From contig JAAYBO010000146.1 in the NCBI GenBank assembly GCA_012730095.1, positions 1 through 37,168 of the forward strand: DNA of 37,168 nucleotides, read 5' to 3'. The translations under genes and the position numbers were made by a program. The stretch comes from Clostridiaceae bacterium. Its GTDB lineage: Bacteria; Bacillota; Clostridia; DSM-8532. Below the pieces are notes generated by a model. The model had not been told where the DNA came from, ran no database searches, and saw only the letters and a list, made by a program, of their open reading frames with translations. This document shows, one piece after another, positions 1 through 9,485 of the stretch (position 1 is its first letter; every line of letters begins with the position of its first letter).

Positions 1-1141
1 GCTGGCGCATGTTTGTATCCATTGCGCCCGCAAGTTTCTGTACAGTTTGGACTGTTGAGGATACCTCGCTTACAATCTGTCCGACATCGGACACAAGCTG
101 CCGGTTGTATGAGGTCATTTCATCGGCCGCTTCCCGTATGTTGTTAGAGAAGCCTTCAATACTGCGATAGTTTTCAACAACAATATCGGAGGTTCTCGTT
201 AAGGCTTCGGTTACTTTAATGAAATTGACGTCCATTCTTTCGATATTGTTCCGCATGTTCAGGTTAAATTCATTCAAATCCCTCATATTTGACGCAAAAT
301 TGGCAAGTGAATTGTCAAACTTTTCAACAGTTGCGTCAAGCGTCTGGCTTGATACATTAACATCCATAACCACATTGGTAAGCTTTTCTCCAAAGCTTTC
401 AACCGTATCCTTAAGAGTAGTCTGGATTTTGTCACCAAACTCCATAAATGTTTCTCTTAAAATGTTGTTCATCATTGTATATTCGGTTTCTTTATCCTGC
501 GCAACCACAAGGGAGACTGTATTATCCAGATACTCTTCAATATGAACCATGAGGTTTTCTCGTACCTCTTCAGCGTTTACAACAGTAAGAAGGATTGTGA
601 GGATTATAGAACAGCCAATGCCGACCAAGCTTGTTACAAAGGCCACCGACATGCCTTGAAGCGATGAAACGAGGCTTCTGAGTAAATCCTGAATACCCTC
701 GTTTTCAACAATATCAGTTATATCCATATTTATAAAAATACCAGCTATCTGGCTCACGGCAACCGTTAAGCCTACAAAGGTACCAAAAAGGCCTAACGTA
801 ATCAAAAGGGTATTGCTGTTTTTTATAAACCGCTCCCACAAAGCCGTGCCCCTAAGCCTTAAATTGAAGCTCTTTTCAATTATAGCCTGTGTGTTTACTT
901 CACTGTAGCTGCCTGCTGCGGTATTTTTATAGTCTTCGATAATTTTGTTAAGAATATCCGAGTGAAATGCTCCCTCTTTTCTGCGGCGCCAGTCGAGTAA
1001 ATCGTCAAGGATTACGGTATACTTTTTTCTGATTATCAAATTGGCAACAAATGATATAATAAAAACGATAAAAGTGATTGTTATTATGTACATGCCAAGA
1101 CCGCGTACCTGCTGATAAATGTTTACTAAAGACTCAACCAA
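1..1141 (-). CDS. MotA/TolQ/ExbB proton-channel family protein with long coiled-coil C-terminal tail, ZorA-like (3' end truncated by window edge)
   Basis: Manual reverse-strand translation from TTG at 1141 is open to position 1 (~380 codons). N-terminal TM (GLGMYIITITFIVFIISFVANLII), then NTLLITLGLFGTFVGLTVAVSQIAGIF and LVSSLQGMSVAFVTSLVGIGCSIILTILLTVV, typical of MotA/ExbB/ZorA channels, followed by a long heptad-rich tail. Not in the ORF track because no stop lies inside the window. Confidence 0.75.
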   Translation of the reverse strand, partial: MVESLVNIYQQVRGLGMYIITITFIVFIISFVANLIIRKKYTVILDDLLDWRRRKEGAFHSDILNKIIEDYKNTAAGSYSEVNTQAIIEKSFNLRLRGTALWERFIKNSNTLLITLGLFGTFVGLTVAVSQIAGIFINMDITDIVENEGIQDLLRSLVSSLQGMSVAFVTSLVGIGCSIILTILLTVVNAEEVRENLMVHIEEYLDNTVSLVVAQDKETEYTMMNNILRETFMEFGDKIQTTLKDTVESFGEKLTNVVMDVNVSSQTLDATVEKFDNSLANFASNMRDLNEFNLNMRNNIERMDVNFIKVTEALTRTSDIVVENYRSIEGFSNNIREAADEMTSYNRQLVSDVGQIVSEVSSTVQTVQKLAGAMDTNMRQ

Positions 1142-1408
1142 TTTACACACACACCTTTCGTCAGCGGTAAGATTATATAATTTCTGTTAAAAATATCGGA
1201 ATGCTGATTGTAATATCTTTATGCGTGGTTTACATACGGCATAAATTTACTTATAATCAGTATAGCATATTTATTAAAAAAACAAGATTACAAATGGATT
1301 AAGAATGCAGAAAAACAAAAGGAAATTTACTATTTTATTTGAGTTCGGGAAATAATTTGATAAAAACAATAATGTTTACATAATTGTTATAAAGAGGAGG
1401 TTAATAAT

Positions 1409-1759
1409 ATGATAAAAAAAGCAGAGGAAATGAAATTGGAAATCAGGGAGCAAATGCGGGGCGGCAATGGAAACGTTGAAATAATGCATATTCTAAACAT
1501 TGATGAAATGAAGGGAAAAGTCCGGCTGTTTGCAAAAATCACGCTGAACCCGGGATGCTCGATAGGCATGCACCAGCATGAAGGAGAGGAAGAAGCTTAT
1601 TATATACTTAGCGGTACCGCTAAGGTAAATGACAATGGAACAGAAAGGATTGTAAAGCCTGGTGACGCTGTACTTACGGGAAACGGAGCATCGCACTCCA
1701 TCGAAAATGCAGCGGATAAGCCGCTTGAATTTATCGCCGTAATAATGCTTTATGTATGA
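1409..1759 (+). CDS. Small cupin-domain protein
   Basis: Cupin motifs GCSIGMHQHEGEEEAYYILSGTAKV and PGDAVLTGNGASHSIEN; RBS agaggagg upstream. Confidence 0.9.
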   Translation: MIKKAEEMKLEIREQMRGGNGNVEIMHILNIDEMKGKVRLFAKITLNPGCSIGMHQHEGEEEAYYILSGTAKVNDNGTERIVKPGDAVLTGNGASHSIENAADKPLEFIAVIMLYV

Positions 1760-1995
1760 TGCGATGGAAATCTCCGCCTGAGTCATCAGCCATTTAGCAT
1801 GACCAACAACAACTTAAGCTTAAATTAATAGGCTTAGGTGGATTAACCCGTTTTCGGAATTGCAGGTGTAAAAGTAAAAAATGAAAGTACAAACTCTTAA
1901 TATAAAAGACGCATATTTATTGACCGAATGTATGGTTCTACTGAGAATGAGTGGCAAAAACGAGGCAGTTTAAAGTATTTTATCGGAGGAAATTT

Positions 1996-3189
1996 ATGTT
2001 TGGAAACAGTTCTGCATTTAAAATCTCACGGACACCGTATATAATATTTGGCCCGGGTAAATTCAGGTGTTTGGCAGATCTTCCGCTGGTAAAAAACGCC
2101 CGGCGCATTGTTCTTGTTATAGGGGGAAAGTCATTTGAAAGCACTCCTCAATACGCGTGGATAACCAAAAAGCTGAAGCAATTACGGATAGAAGCATTAA
2201 ACGTCAGGGTTTCGGGGGAGCCTTCTCCGGAGCTTATAGACAACGCTGTTTCAGAATACCGGGGCTTCGATATTGATGTGGTTGTTGCAGTAGGCGGAGG
2301 GAGTGTTATTGATGCAGGGAAAGCCATATCAGCAATGTTTTCAAAAACCGAATCGGTTATTGCATACGTCGAAGGTGTCGGCGAAGGTAAAGTACATGAT
2401 GGAACGAAGATCCCTTTTATTGCTGTGCCAACAACGGCAGGCACAGGAAGCGAAGCGACTAAAAATGCCGTACTTGGACGAGTTGGCAGCAACGGATTCA
2501 AAAATTCATTAAGGCACGAGAATTTCACACCTGACATAGCTTTGGTCGATCCTGAACTTACGTTATCATGCCCTTTAAATGTGACGGCATCCAGCGGTAT
2601 GGATGCACTTTGCCAGCTTATAGGCTCATACATGTCAACGTCGGCTTCCCCTTTAACTGATGCTTTAGCGCTGTCCGGGATTGAATCGGTTCGTGATTCG
2701 CTGATAGACGTCAGCACAAATGAACCCGGGAATATTGACAAAAGGGCAAAAATGTCCTATGCCGCGCTCGTGTCTGGTATTACTTTAGCTAATGCCGGCC
2801 TTTGTGTCGACCATGGATTTGCTTCATCTATAGGAGCGCTTTTTAAAATTCCCCATGGTGTAATATGCGGTATAGTTCTACCTGAAACGGTCAGAATGAG
2901 TATAAACGAATTGATGTCCAATGAGAATGAAAGTGAATATCACTTAAGTAAATATGCCCGGCTTGGAGAAATACTTACAGGGGAATGCTCAAAAAATGTT
3001 GAAAAAGCTTGCGGCGCTTTGATTGAATTTTTGAAAAACCTTAGAATTGGTTTAGGTCTGCCTGGCCTTGGAGCGTTCGGAGTAACCGAAAAAGATGCCG
3101 AAATAATAGCATTAAAAACATCAAATAAAAATAACCCTGTAAGGCTGAGTACGGAGATTTTGAAAAATATTGTTGTAAATTCCCTTTAA
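1996..3189 (+). CDS. Iron-containing (group III) alcohol dehydrogenase
   Basis: VVVAVGGGSVIDAGKAISAM, PTTAGTGSEATKNAVL, HGFASSIGALFKIPHGVICGIVLP motifs. Start moved from 1951 to ATG 1996, preceded by cggagga. Confidence 0.9.
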   Translation: MFGNSSAFKISRTPYIIFGPGKFRCLADLPLVKNARRIVLVIGGKSFESTPQYAWITKKLKQLRIEALNVRVSGEPSPELIDNAVSEYRGFDIDVVVAVGGGSVIDAGKAISAMFSKTESVIAYVEGVGEGKVHDGTKIPFIAVPTTAGTGSEATKNAVLGRVGSNGFKNSLRHENFTPDIALVDPELTLSCPLNVTASSGMDALCQLIGSYMSTSASPLTDALALSGIESVRDSLIDVSTNEPGNIDKRAKMSYAALVSGITLANAGLCVDHGFASSIGALFKIPHGVICGIVLPETVRMSINELMSNENESEYHLSKYARLGEILTGECSKNVEKACGALIEFLKNLRIGLGLPGLGAFGVTEKDAEIIALKTSNKNNPVRLSTEILKNIVVNSL

Positions 3190-3514
3190 AGTCACACGCT
3201 TGTATGAATTATGCACCGAAATATTAACGCTTAAGCGCATAAATGCTACAAAGAAGTTTACATATCCATTATTCAGATACGATGCCTGTCAATTGTTCTA
3301 TTCACGATTTCCGGTTTGGTGTTAACTTGTGTGATTTTTACTGTAAAAATACTGTAAAAATTACTGTATTAATAAAAAAACATAAATGGTATATTTTAAG
3401 CAGTCAATTTATATTGTGTAAAATCACAGCAAAATACTGCATACTGCAAGAATCTCCAAAAATATAATTTTTAAAGGGTTTATAAAACATAAATTCAGTC
3501 TTGGAGGTATAAGC

Positions 3515-4480
3515 ATGCAGCCGGTAAACAAGATAGCACAAAGAAATCAAAAATATATTTTTAGTAAAAAGAATATTAAGCGTTTAAACCAGCAAAAGTA
3601 TTTGCTTCTTATGTCATTACCATTTGTGATATGGGTTATTATCTTTAAATATATACCCCTCTGGGGCTGGACGATGGCTTTTCAGCAGTATATACCCGGA
3701 AAGGGTTTTTTTCAGCAGGAATGGGTTGGACTGAAGTATTTTATTATTATGTTCCAGGATAACTACTTTTATCTGGTTTTAAGAAATACTCTGGCAATGA
3801 GCATACTTTCTCTCATATTTGGTTTTACACTCCCGATCGTTTTGGCAATACTATTAAATGAAATCACAAAACAAACATTTAAACGTATGGTTCAGACCAT
3901 TTCATACCTTCCTCATTTTGTTTCCTGGGTTATTGTTGCAAGCTTATTCAATAAAATGCTCTCTATTGACGATGGTGTTGTGAACAATATTCTTATGGCT
4001 CTGCGTATTGTTGAGCAGCCGGTTCAATTTATGGCAAAACCGAACTTTTTCTGGGGTATTGTAACCTTTGCCGATGTCTGGAAGGAAATCGGATGGAATT
4101 CAATTATATTCCTGGCGGCTATTGCAGGAATATCTCCTGAGCTATACGAATCGGCAATGGTAGATGGCGCGGGCAGGTTTAAAAAAATCTGGCATATAAC
4201 GCTGCCAGGTATTCTCCCTACCGTTATGGTAATTTTAATTATGAGTATAGGAAACTTAATCAATATTGGTTTTGAAAAACAGTTTCTTATGAGAAACTCA
4301 TTGGTTCGCGACTATTCCGATGTTTTGGATTTGTATATACTGGACTATGGAATATCGGCCGGAAGATGGGCCTTCGGTACGGCAGCGGGCATGTTCAAAT
4401 CATTAGTCAGTATTATTCTGGTTTTTACAGCTAATGGAATAAGCAGAAAAGTTGCCGGAATTGGCATTATAACCAAATAG
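3515..4480 (+). CDS. ABC transporter permease, LplB-like (CUT1 family)
   Basis: Multi-TM; EAA-type loop ELYESAMVDGAGRFKKIWHITLPGILPTVM; RBS ggaggtataagc. Confidence 0.88.
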   Translation: MQPVNKIAQRNQKYIFSKKNIKRLNQQKYLLLMSLPFVIWVIIFKYIPLWGWTMAFQQYIPGKGFFQQEWVGLKYFIIMFQDNYFYLVLRNTLAMSILSLIFGFTLPIVLAILLNEITKQTFKRMVQTISYLPHFVSWVIVASLFNKMLSIDDGVVNNILMALRIVEQPVQFMAKPNFFWGIVTFADVWKEIGWNSIIFLAAIAGISPELYESAMVDGAGRFKKIWHITLPGILPTVMVILIMSIGNLINIGFEKQFLMRNSLVRDYSDVLDLYILDYGISAGRWAFGTAAGMFKSLVSIILVFTANGISRKVAGIGIITK

Positions 4481-4494
4481 GGGGATGAAAAGCC

Positions 4495-5382
4495 TTGAAA
4501 AGGATGTCTGCGGCAGATATAATCTTTCATACTTTTAATTATTTACTGATGATTATTTTGATGATTGCCACACTGTACCCATTTCTGAATGTGTTGGCGA
4601 TATCCCTGAATAATTCAATTGATACCGTGAAGGGTGGCATAACAATATTCCCAAGGGAATTTACTTTTTTGAACTATGCAGAGATCTTTAAAACGAAAGC
4701 ATTATTAACCTCGGTCATTATTTCAGTTCTAAGAACTATTATTGGAACTTTTACGGGTATTATCAGCACAGCCATGGTTGCTTTTGTTATCAGCAGACAC
4801 GACTTTATAGCCAGGAAGGCGGTTACCATACTTTATATTATCACGATGTATGTGAGCGGGGGGTTGATTCCCGAGTATATGTTAATAAGAAATCTTCGGC
4901 TTACGAACAATTTTCTTGTTTATATCCTGCCCGGGCTTATCAGTGCATTTAATGTGATAGTGATACGTTCTTTTATTGACGGGCTGCCGTTTGAACTTCA
5001 AGAATCAGCCAAACTGGACGGCGCAAACGATTTAACCATATTTTTCAGAATTATATTTCCGTTATGTACCCCGGCAATTGCTACAATTTCATTGTTCATT
5101 GCGGTGGGTCAGTGGAATTCATGGTTTGATACATACCTTTACTGCAGTTCAAACAAAAAACTTACAACACTGCAATTTGAACTTCAAAAAATACTTTTAA
5201 GCGCCCAGTCATCAGGACAACAGGATATCTACGGTTCTTCCGATCTTGCACAAAAAAGAGTCTCGCCTGAATCATTAAGAATGGCGATGACAGTTGTGGC
5301 TACGATGCCCATTGTTATTGTGTATCCGTTTGTGCAGAAATATTTCATTAAGGGTTTAACGCTCGGCGCAGTGAAAACTTAA
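4495..5382 (+). CDS. Carbohydrate ABC transporter permease, YtcP-like
   Basis: EAA loop ELQESAKLDGANDLTIFFRIIFPLCTPAIAT; C-terminal YPFVQKYFIKGLTLGAVK; directly follows the first permease. Confidence 0.88.
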   Translation: MKRMSAADIIFHTFNYLLMIILMIATLYPFLNVLAISLNNSIDTVKGGITIFPREFTFLNYAEIFKTKALLTSVIISVLRTIIGTFTGIISTAMVAFVISRHDFIARKAVTILYIITMYVSGGLIPEYMLIRNLRLTNNFLVYILPGLISAFNVIVIRSFIDGLPFELQESAKLDGANDLTIFFRIIFPLCTPAIATISLFIAVGQWNSWFDTYLYCSSNKKLTTLQFELQKILLSAQSSGQQDIYGSSDLAQKRVSPESLRMAMTVVATMPIVIVYPFVQKYFIKGLTLGAVKT

Positions 5383-5414
5383 GCTTTGGCTTTCAATGGG
5401 ATAACCAGGCAGGA

Positions 5415-5430
5415 TGTGTAAGCTTGCACA
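5415..5430. promoter_or_regulatory. 16-bp near-perfect palindrome between permease and solute-binding protein genes
   Basis: TGTGTAAGCTTGCACA; 7 of 8 half-site positions symmetric; followed by gcaTTTTT. Confidence 0.4.
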
Positions 5431-5508
5431 GCATTTTTACCGGAATTCAAGCTTAACCTTAAATGGCGTGTCTCATTGTAAATAAATTAATATAAGGAGG
5501 TTATTTGA

Positions 5509-7221
5509 ATGAAAAGAACGCTACTACTAATTCTGGTACTTGTAATGATAACATTAGCTGCCGGATGCGGTCCGCAAGTTACAGGCACACAACCGACAAC
5601 GACGCCGGCACAAAAAGGTGCTTCTTCAGATGATACAGCTCCAGCGGATGCAGCTCCCGAACCGATCACATTTACAATGTATAATGTTGAAACGGATGCA
5701 TACCCGGACACCGACTTTTCCAGTCCTGTCGCACAGGAAATCAAAAAAGCAACCGGAGTTACGCTTGAAATTGAAAATGCGGTCAGCAGTGACGCGGGGA
5801 AACAAAAACTATCTCTGATGGCAGCCAGCGGTGACTACCCGGATTTTGTCTACGGCAAAGGGGACCTCAGTATTTTAAAGAATGTTAACGCCATTATAAA
5901 ATTGGATGATTTAATCGAACAGTACGGACCGAATATCAAGAAATTCTATGGAGAAATTGACATTAAAAGACTGCGTTGGAGTCTTGATGATCCTTCCATA
6001 TACTATGTTGGCGGAAAAGAAGTAGGCCAGGAAAATATGGAGCCTAACGCGGGTTTCCAGCTGCAGTTGGGAGCCGTTAAGGCATTGGGCTACCCAAGGC
6101 TCAGAACACTGCAGGATTTTGAGAATGCTATACGTACATTCTACGAGCAGAATCCAACGCTGTATGGTCAGAAATCAATACCCCTTTCACTTTTGGCCGA
6201 TGATTGGAGATTTATGATAACGGTTTCAAATCCCGCTAACTTTGCTACAGGCAACAGCGATGACGGGGAATGGTACATAGATATTGAAACCCTTGATGCG
6301 GTGAGGCATTTGACAAGGGATGAGGTGAAGGAATACTTCAGATGGCTGAACGGTATGCACGATAAAGGCTTACTTGATCCGGAAAGCTTTGTACAAAAAT
6401 ATGATCAATACAAAGCTAAAATCGCTTCAGGCAGGGTAATTGCTTTGGCTGATGCAAGATGGGAAATCGACGAGGCTGTTACCGCACTGAAAAAAGATGA
6501 AAAATATGAAGCCGTATACGGATATTTTCCAATAACTATAGATGAATCAGTTAAATTCGCCGATTTCCAGAGTGCCGGATATCTTGGCGGTTGGGGAATG
6601 GCTATCACCACAAACTGTAAGGATGTTGTAAGGGCAATCAAGTTCATTGACTGGATGTGTACCGAAGAGGCACAGATATTAACCCACTGGGGCGTAAAAG
6701 ACCTTCACTATACTATAGAGAACGGAAAGAGGGTATTGAAGCCGGAAGTAAAAGAAATGAGAAATTCAGACCCTGCATGGCAGCAGAAAACCGGTATTAA
6801 GAAATACTGTTATCCTTTCCCGACATACGGAAATGCTGTAAAAGATTCAACAGGCCAGTATTTTGAAGCTTTTGATACGCTTGAAGAGATAGCTGCCCGG
6901 CAGCTGCCTATTGAAAATGAGGTTCTGAGCCATTACGGCGTAAATACATGGAAAGAATTGTACCCGCAAGCGGATGAGTTCCCCGTTAAGCCTTATGGTG
7001 CGGCATGGCTGGTAAATATAGAAGATCCCGAATGGAAAGCGGCGGACGACAGGATTCTAAAGACAGGGTACAGGATGATACCGGCAATCGTAATGGGAGA
7101 TCCTTCCGAATTCGACGCAAAATGGGCTGAATATCAACAAGCGTTAAAGGATGCAGGATTGGATATGGTTACGGAACAGTTCAATAAGGTACTCAAGGAA
7201 AGAACAAAATTATGGCAGTAA
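5509..7221 (+). CDS. Extracellular solute-binding lipoprotein (LplA-like)
   Basis: Lipoprotein signal MKRTLLLILVLVMITLAAGCG; solute-binding protein body; RBS aaggagg; follows the permeases. Confidence 0.9.
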   Translation: MKRTLLLILVLVMITLAAGCGPQVTGTQPTTTPAQKGASSDDTAPADAAPEPITFTMYNVETDAYPDTDFSSPVAQEIKKATGVTLEIENAVSSDAGKQKLSLMAASGDYPDFVYGKGDLSILKNVNAIIKLDDLIEQYGPNIKKFYGEIDIKRLRWSLDDPSIYYVGGKEVGQENMEPNAGFQLQLGAVKALGYPRLRTLQDFENAIRTFYEQNPTLYGQKSIPLSLLADDWRFMITVSNPANFATGNSDDGEWYIDIETLDAVRHLTRDEVKEYFRWLNGMHDKGLLDPESFVQKYDQYKAKIASGRVIALADARWEIDEAVTALKKDEKYEAVYGYFPITIDESVKFADFQSAGYLGGWGMAITTNCKDVVRAIKFIDWMCTEEAQILTHWGVKDLHYTIENGKRVLKPEVKEMRNSDPAWQQKTGIKKYCYPFPTYGNAVKDSTGQYFEAFDTLEEIAARQLPIENEVLSHYGVNTWKELYPQADEFPVKPYGAAWLVNIEDPEWKAADDRILKTGYRMIPAIVMGDPSEFDAKWAEYQQALKDAGLDMVTEQFNKVLKERTKLWQ

Positions 7222-7303
7222 AAAAGGCCAAAGGCAAGCCCGCATAATATAATAAAGCGATGGCGCCGGATTGACAAAGAGCCATTTAATAGCAACAGAG
7301 GGA

Positions 7304-7329
7304 TGGAGTTGATAAAAAAATCAATTCCA
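7304..7329 (+). terminator. Possible stem-loop terminator after the solute-binding protein gene
   Basis: TGGAGTTGAT-A6-ATCAATTCCA, 10-bp stem with one G-U; downstream T-tract is weak. Confidence 0.35.
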
Positions 7330-7398
7330 CCCCTTGTTTGCGTTCTATTTGCCCGGCATGTTTGGTATATACCATGGTATTTATTAATTACATAGTAA

Positions 7399-7680
7399 GA
7401 GTACAATATTGCCCTGGGATACAAGTTTTCAAAAAACCAGTATTTTATTGAGTTTTTGGAAGGTTATGATAAAATTATAATTGTTAAGAAGATTGTTTCA
7501 GCCGCTAATCAAGCCGCATCCGGATACTTGTGTCATAAGCTTTCGAATGATAAAAAAGATGAATTTGGCGTTTTTGATTAACCAATAAGGATCAATTATG
7601 GTGAGCATGAGAAGCCTTATTTTGAAGCCGCCGATATCGGGAACAACAACTTATATGGGAGAAGATTTAATTGCGGATAA
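7399..7680 (+). pseudogene. Decayed nucleotidyltransferase remnant resembling RmlA/RfbA (glucose-1-phosphate thymidylyltransferase)
   Basis: Open frame with no recognisable start, interrupted by one in-frame TAA at 7579-7581: ...IVKKIVSAANQAASGYLCHKLSNDKKDEFGVFD*PIRINYGEHEKPYFEAADIGNNNLYG. Resembles the RmlA core (ATVFGYxVxDPERFGVVEFD ... ISIEEKPxxPKSNYAVTGLY). Confidence 0.45.
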
Positions 7681-9485
7681 ATCATATTACAAGAAAATTT
7701 AACAATATTAAAATCGGAGAAAAGCTTCTTCTTTCATACATACTTGTTGTCTTCCTGCCTGTACTGTTAGTTGGCATTATATTAATCACCGGTATAAGGA
7801 ATATGGCGGTAGAGAACGCAATTCGCGAGGCAACTTTCAATGTAGAAAGAATTTATACCAGAGTGGATGAAGCAATGAAACTGTTGATGAATATTTCGTA
7901 CAAGCTGCAGATGGATCAAAATTTGGAGCGGCTGCTTTTAACCAATTATAAGGGCGATCAGGAAGTATTCGAGTCTTATTATGAATATACTGAATTTAAC
8001 AATTTAATAAATTTATACAGCAGTGAAGTACGGGAAATTAGAATTTATTCAGAAAACCAGACTTTATTGAATTCAGGGCATTTTTATAAAGTAACGCCCG
8101 AGTTATCAGAGTCCGAATGGTATCAGAATATTGTAAAAGCGAACGGAAAAATTCGATGGCAATACCTGCAGGATGATTATCATAGCCGGTACCATTTATG
8201 TCTTACAAGGCTGATAAAAACCAATCTGGGAAATAAAACCACAGGGGCGCTTATCATAAGCATGAATGGCGATTATCTGAATTCTCTTTTAAGAAACGAG
8301 CCCTATGATATGTATTTCTGCGATGACAATGGGAATATAATAGCATCAGGTAAAAGAGATATGGTTGGGAAAAATATTAATGATTCTGAAATTTCAATTA
8401 TTGCATCTCTGAGTGATGGTTCATGGCAAACAGAATATTTTGGAATGCCCGCTAATGTAATTGTCCGTAATATGTCACCGGGTTTGTATAACGGACACTT
8501 TAAGATTGTTTCGATGGTGCCTGTAAGTTTTATTGAGAGACAGGCGACAGAAGCGGCTGTGTTAGGTGTTGTCATCATGATATCCTGCCTGTTGTTTGCC
8601 TTTTTGTTGATTATTGTTTTTACAAGGGCAATCAGCAAGAGAGTGAAAAAATTAAGCATGGATATGCATGAGGTTGCCATGGGCAATTTTGATTTAGATC
8701 CTACCATGGACGGCAAGGACGAAATCGGTCAGCTTTCGGAAGATCTGGGGGTTATGATTCACGGTATCAAGCAGTTAATAAATGAAATTCAATATATTGA
8801 TGCGCAAAAGAATCAACTGGCAATAAAACAACGGGAAATAAAATTAAAACTTCTTGCGAATCAGATAAACCCGCATTTTTTATTTAACGCGTTGGAAACA
8901 ATTCGGATGAACGCTCATAGTAAAGGCGACAGAGAAATTGCCGAAGTTGTGATGCTGTTGGGTAAAATAATCAGAAAAAATCTTGAAACCGGTAATGAGA
9001 TGGTTTCATTGGAAACTGAAATGGATCTTGTGAAAAGTTATTTAAAAATTCAGAAATTCAGGTATAGAGATAGGATAAATTTTTCTATTCAATATGAGAA
9101 TGATGAAATCAGGGAAAGTAAAATTCTGCCGATGACCATTCAGCCTATTGTAGAAAACTCCGTCATACACGGCATTGAATCAAAACAGTGTGACGGTAAG
9201 ATATCTATCTATCTTGCTAAAAAGGACGGGTGTCTTGTTATTACTGTCGAGGATAATGGCAACGGTATGAACAAGGAGAGGCTTCAGGAGTTAATCCTGT
9301 CGCTTGATGAAATGGAAGATGCTTCCGGAAGCAGAATTGGACTGAAGAATGTCCATCAAAGGATACGACTTTTTTATGGCGACAAGTACGGCCTGAGAAT
9401 TGATAGTGTTGAGAACATAGGGACTCGTATAGAAATTATAATGCCTGGTGAGTGGTGTGAAAAAGTTAAAAGTATTAATTATTGA
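7671..9485 (+). CDS. Sensor histidine kinase, YesM-type (HAMP, His_kinase, HATPase)
   Basis: TTG start; two TMs, HAMP, QINPHFLFNALETIRM phospho-acceptor region, HATPase VENSVIHGIE / VEDNGNGMN. Confidence 0.9.
   Translation: MRINHITRKFNNIKIGEKLLLSYILVVFLPVLLVGIILITGIRNMAVENAIREATFNVERIYTRVDEAMKLLMNISYKLQMDQNLERLLLTNYKGDQEVFESYYEYTEFNNLINLYSSEVREIRIYSENQTLLNSGHFYKVTPELSESEWYQNIVKANGKIRWQYLQDDYHSRYHLCLTRLIKTNLGNKTTGALIISMNGDYLNSLLRNEPYDMYFCDDNGNIIASGKRDMVGKNINDSEISIIASLSDGSWQTEYFGMPANVIVRNMSPGLYNGHFKIVSMVPVSFIERQATEAAVLGVVIMISCLLFAFLLIIVFTRAISKRVKKLSMDMHEVAMGNFDLDPTMDGKDEIGQLSEDLGVMIHGIKQLINEIQYIDAQKNQLAIKQREIKLKLLANQINPHFLFNALETIRMNAHSKGDREIAEVVMLLGKIIRKNLETGNEMVSLETEMDLVKSYLKIQKFRYRDRINFSIQYENDEIRESKILPMTIQPIVENSVIHGIESKQCDGKISIYLAKKDGCLVITVEDNGNGMNKERLQELILSLDEMEDASGSRIGLKNVHQRIRLFYGDKYGLRIDSVENIGTRIEIIMPGEWCEKVKSINY

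Noticed and set aside
219-545. 108-aa plus-strand ORF in the track
   Set aside because: Antisense to the long open ZorA-like reading frame; serine/leucine-rich shadow translation.
1493-1786. 97-aa minus-strand ORF (and 1387..1569)
   Set aside because: Antisense shadows of the cupin gene.
2148-2741. 197-aa minus-strand ORF
   Set aside because: Antisense shadow of the alcohol dehydrogenase; proline/serine-rich with no family features.
3243-3467. 74-aa plus-strand ORF between the alcohol dehydrogenase and the permease
   Set aside because: No RBS, composition follows AT-rich spacer; overlaps the phased repeats, so more likely regulatory DNA.
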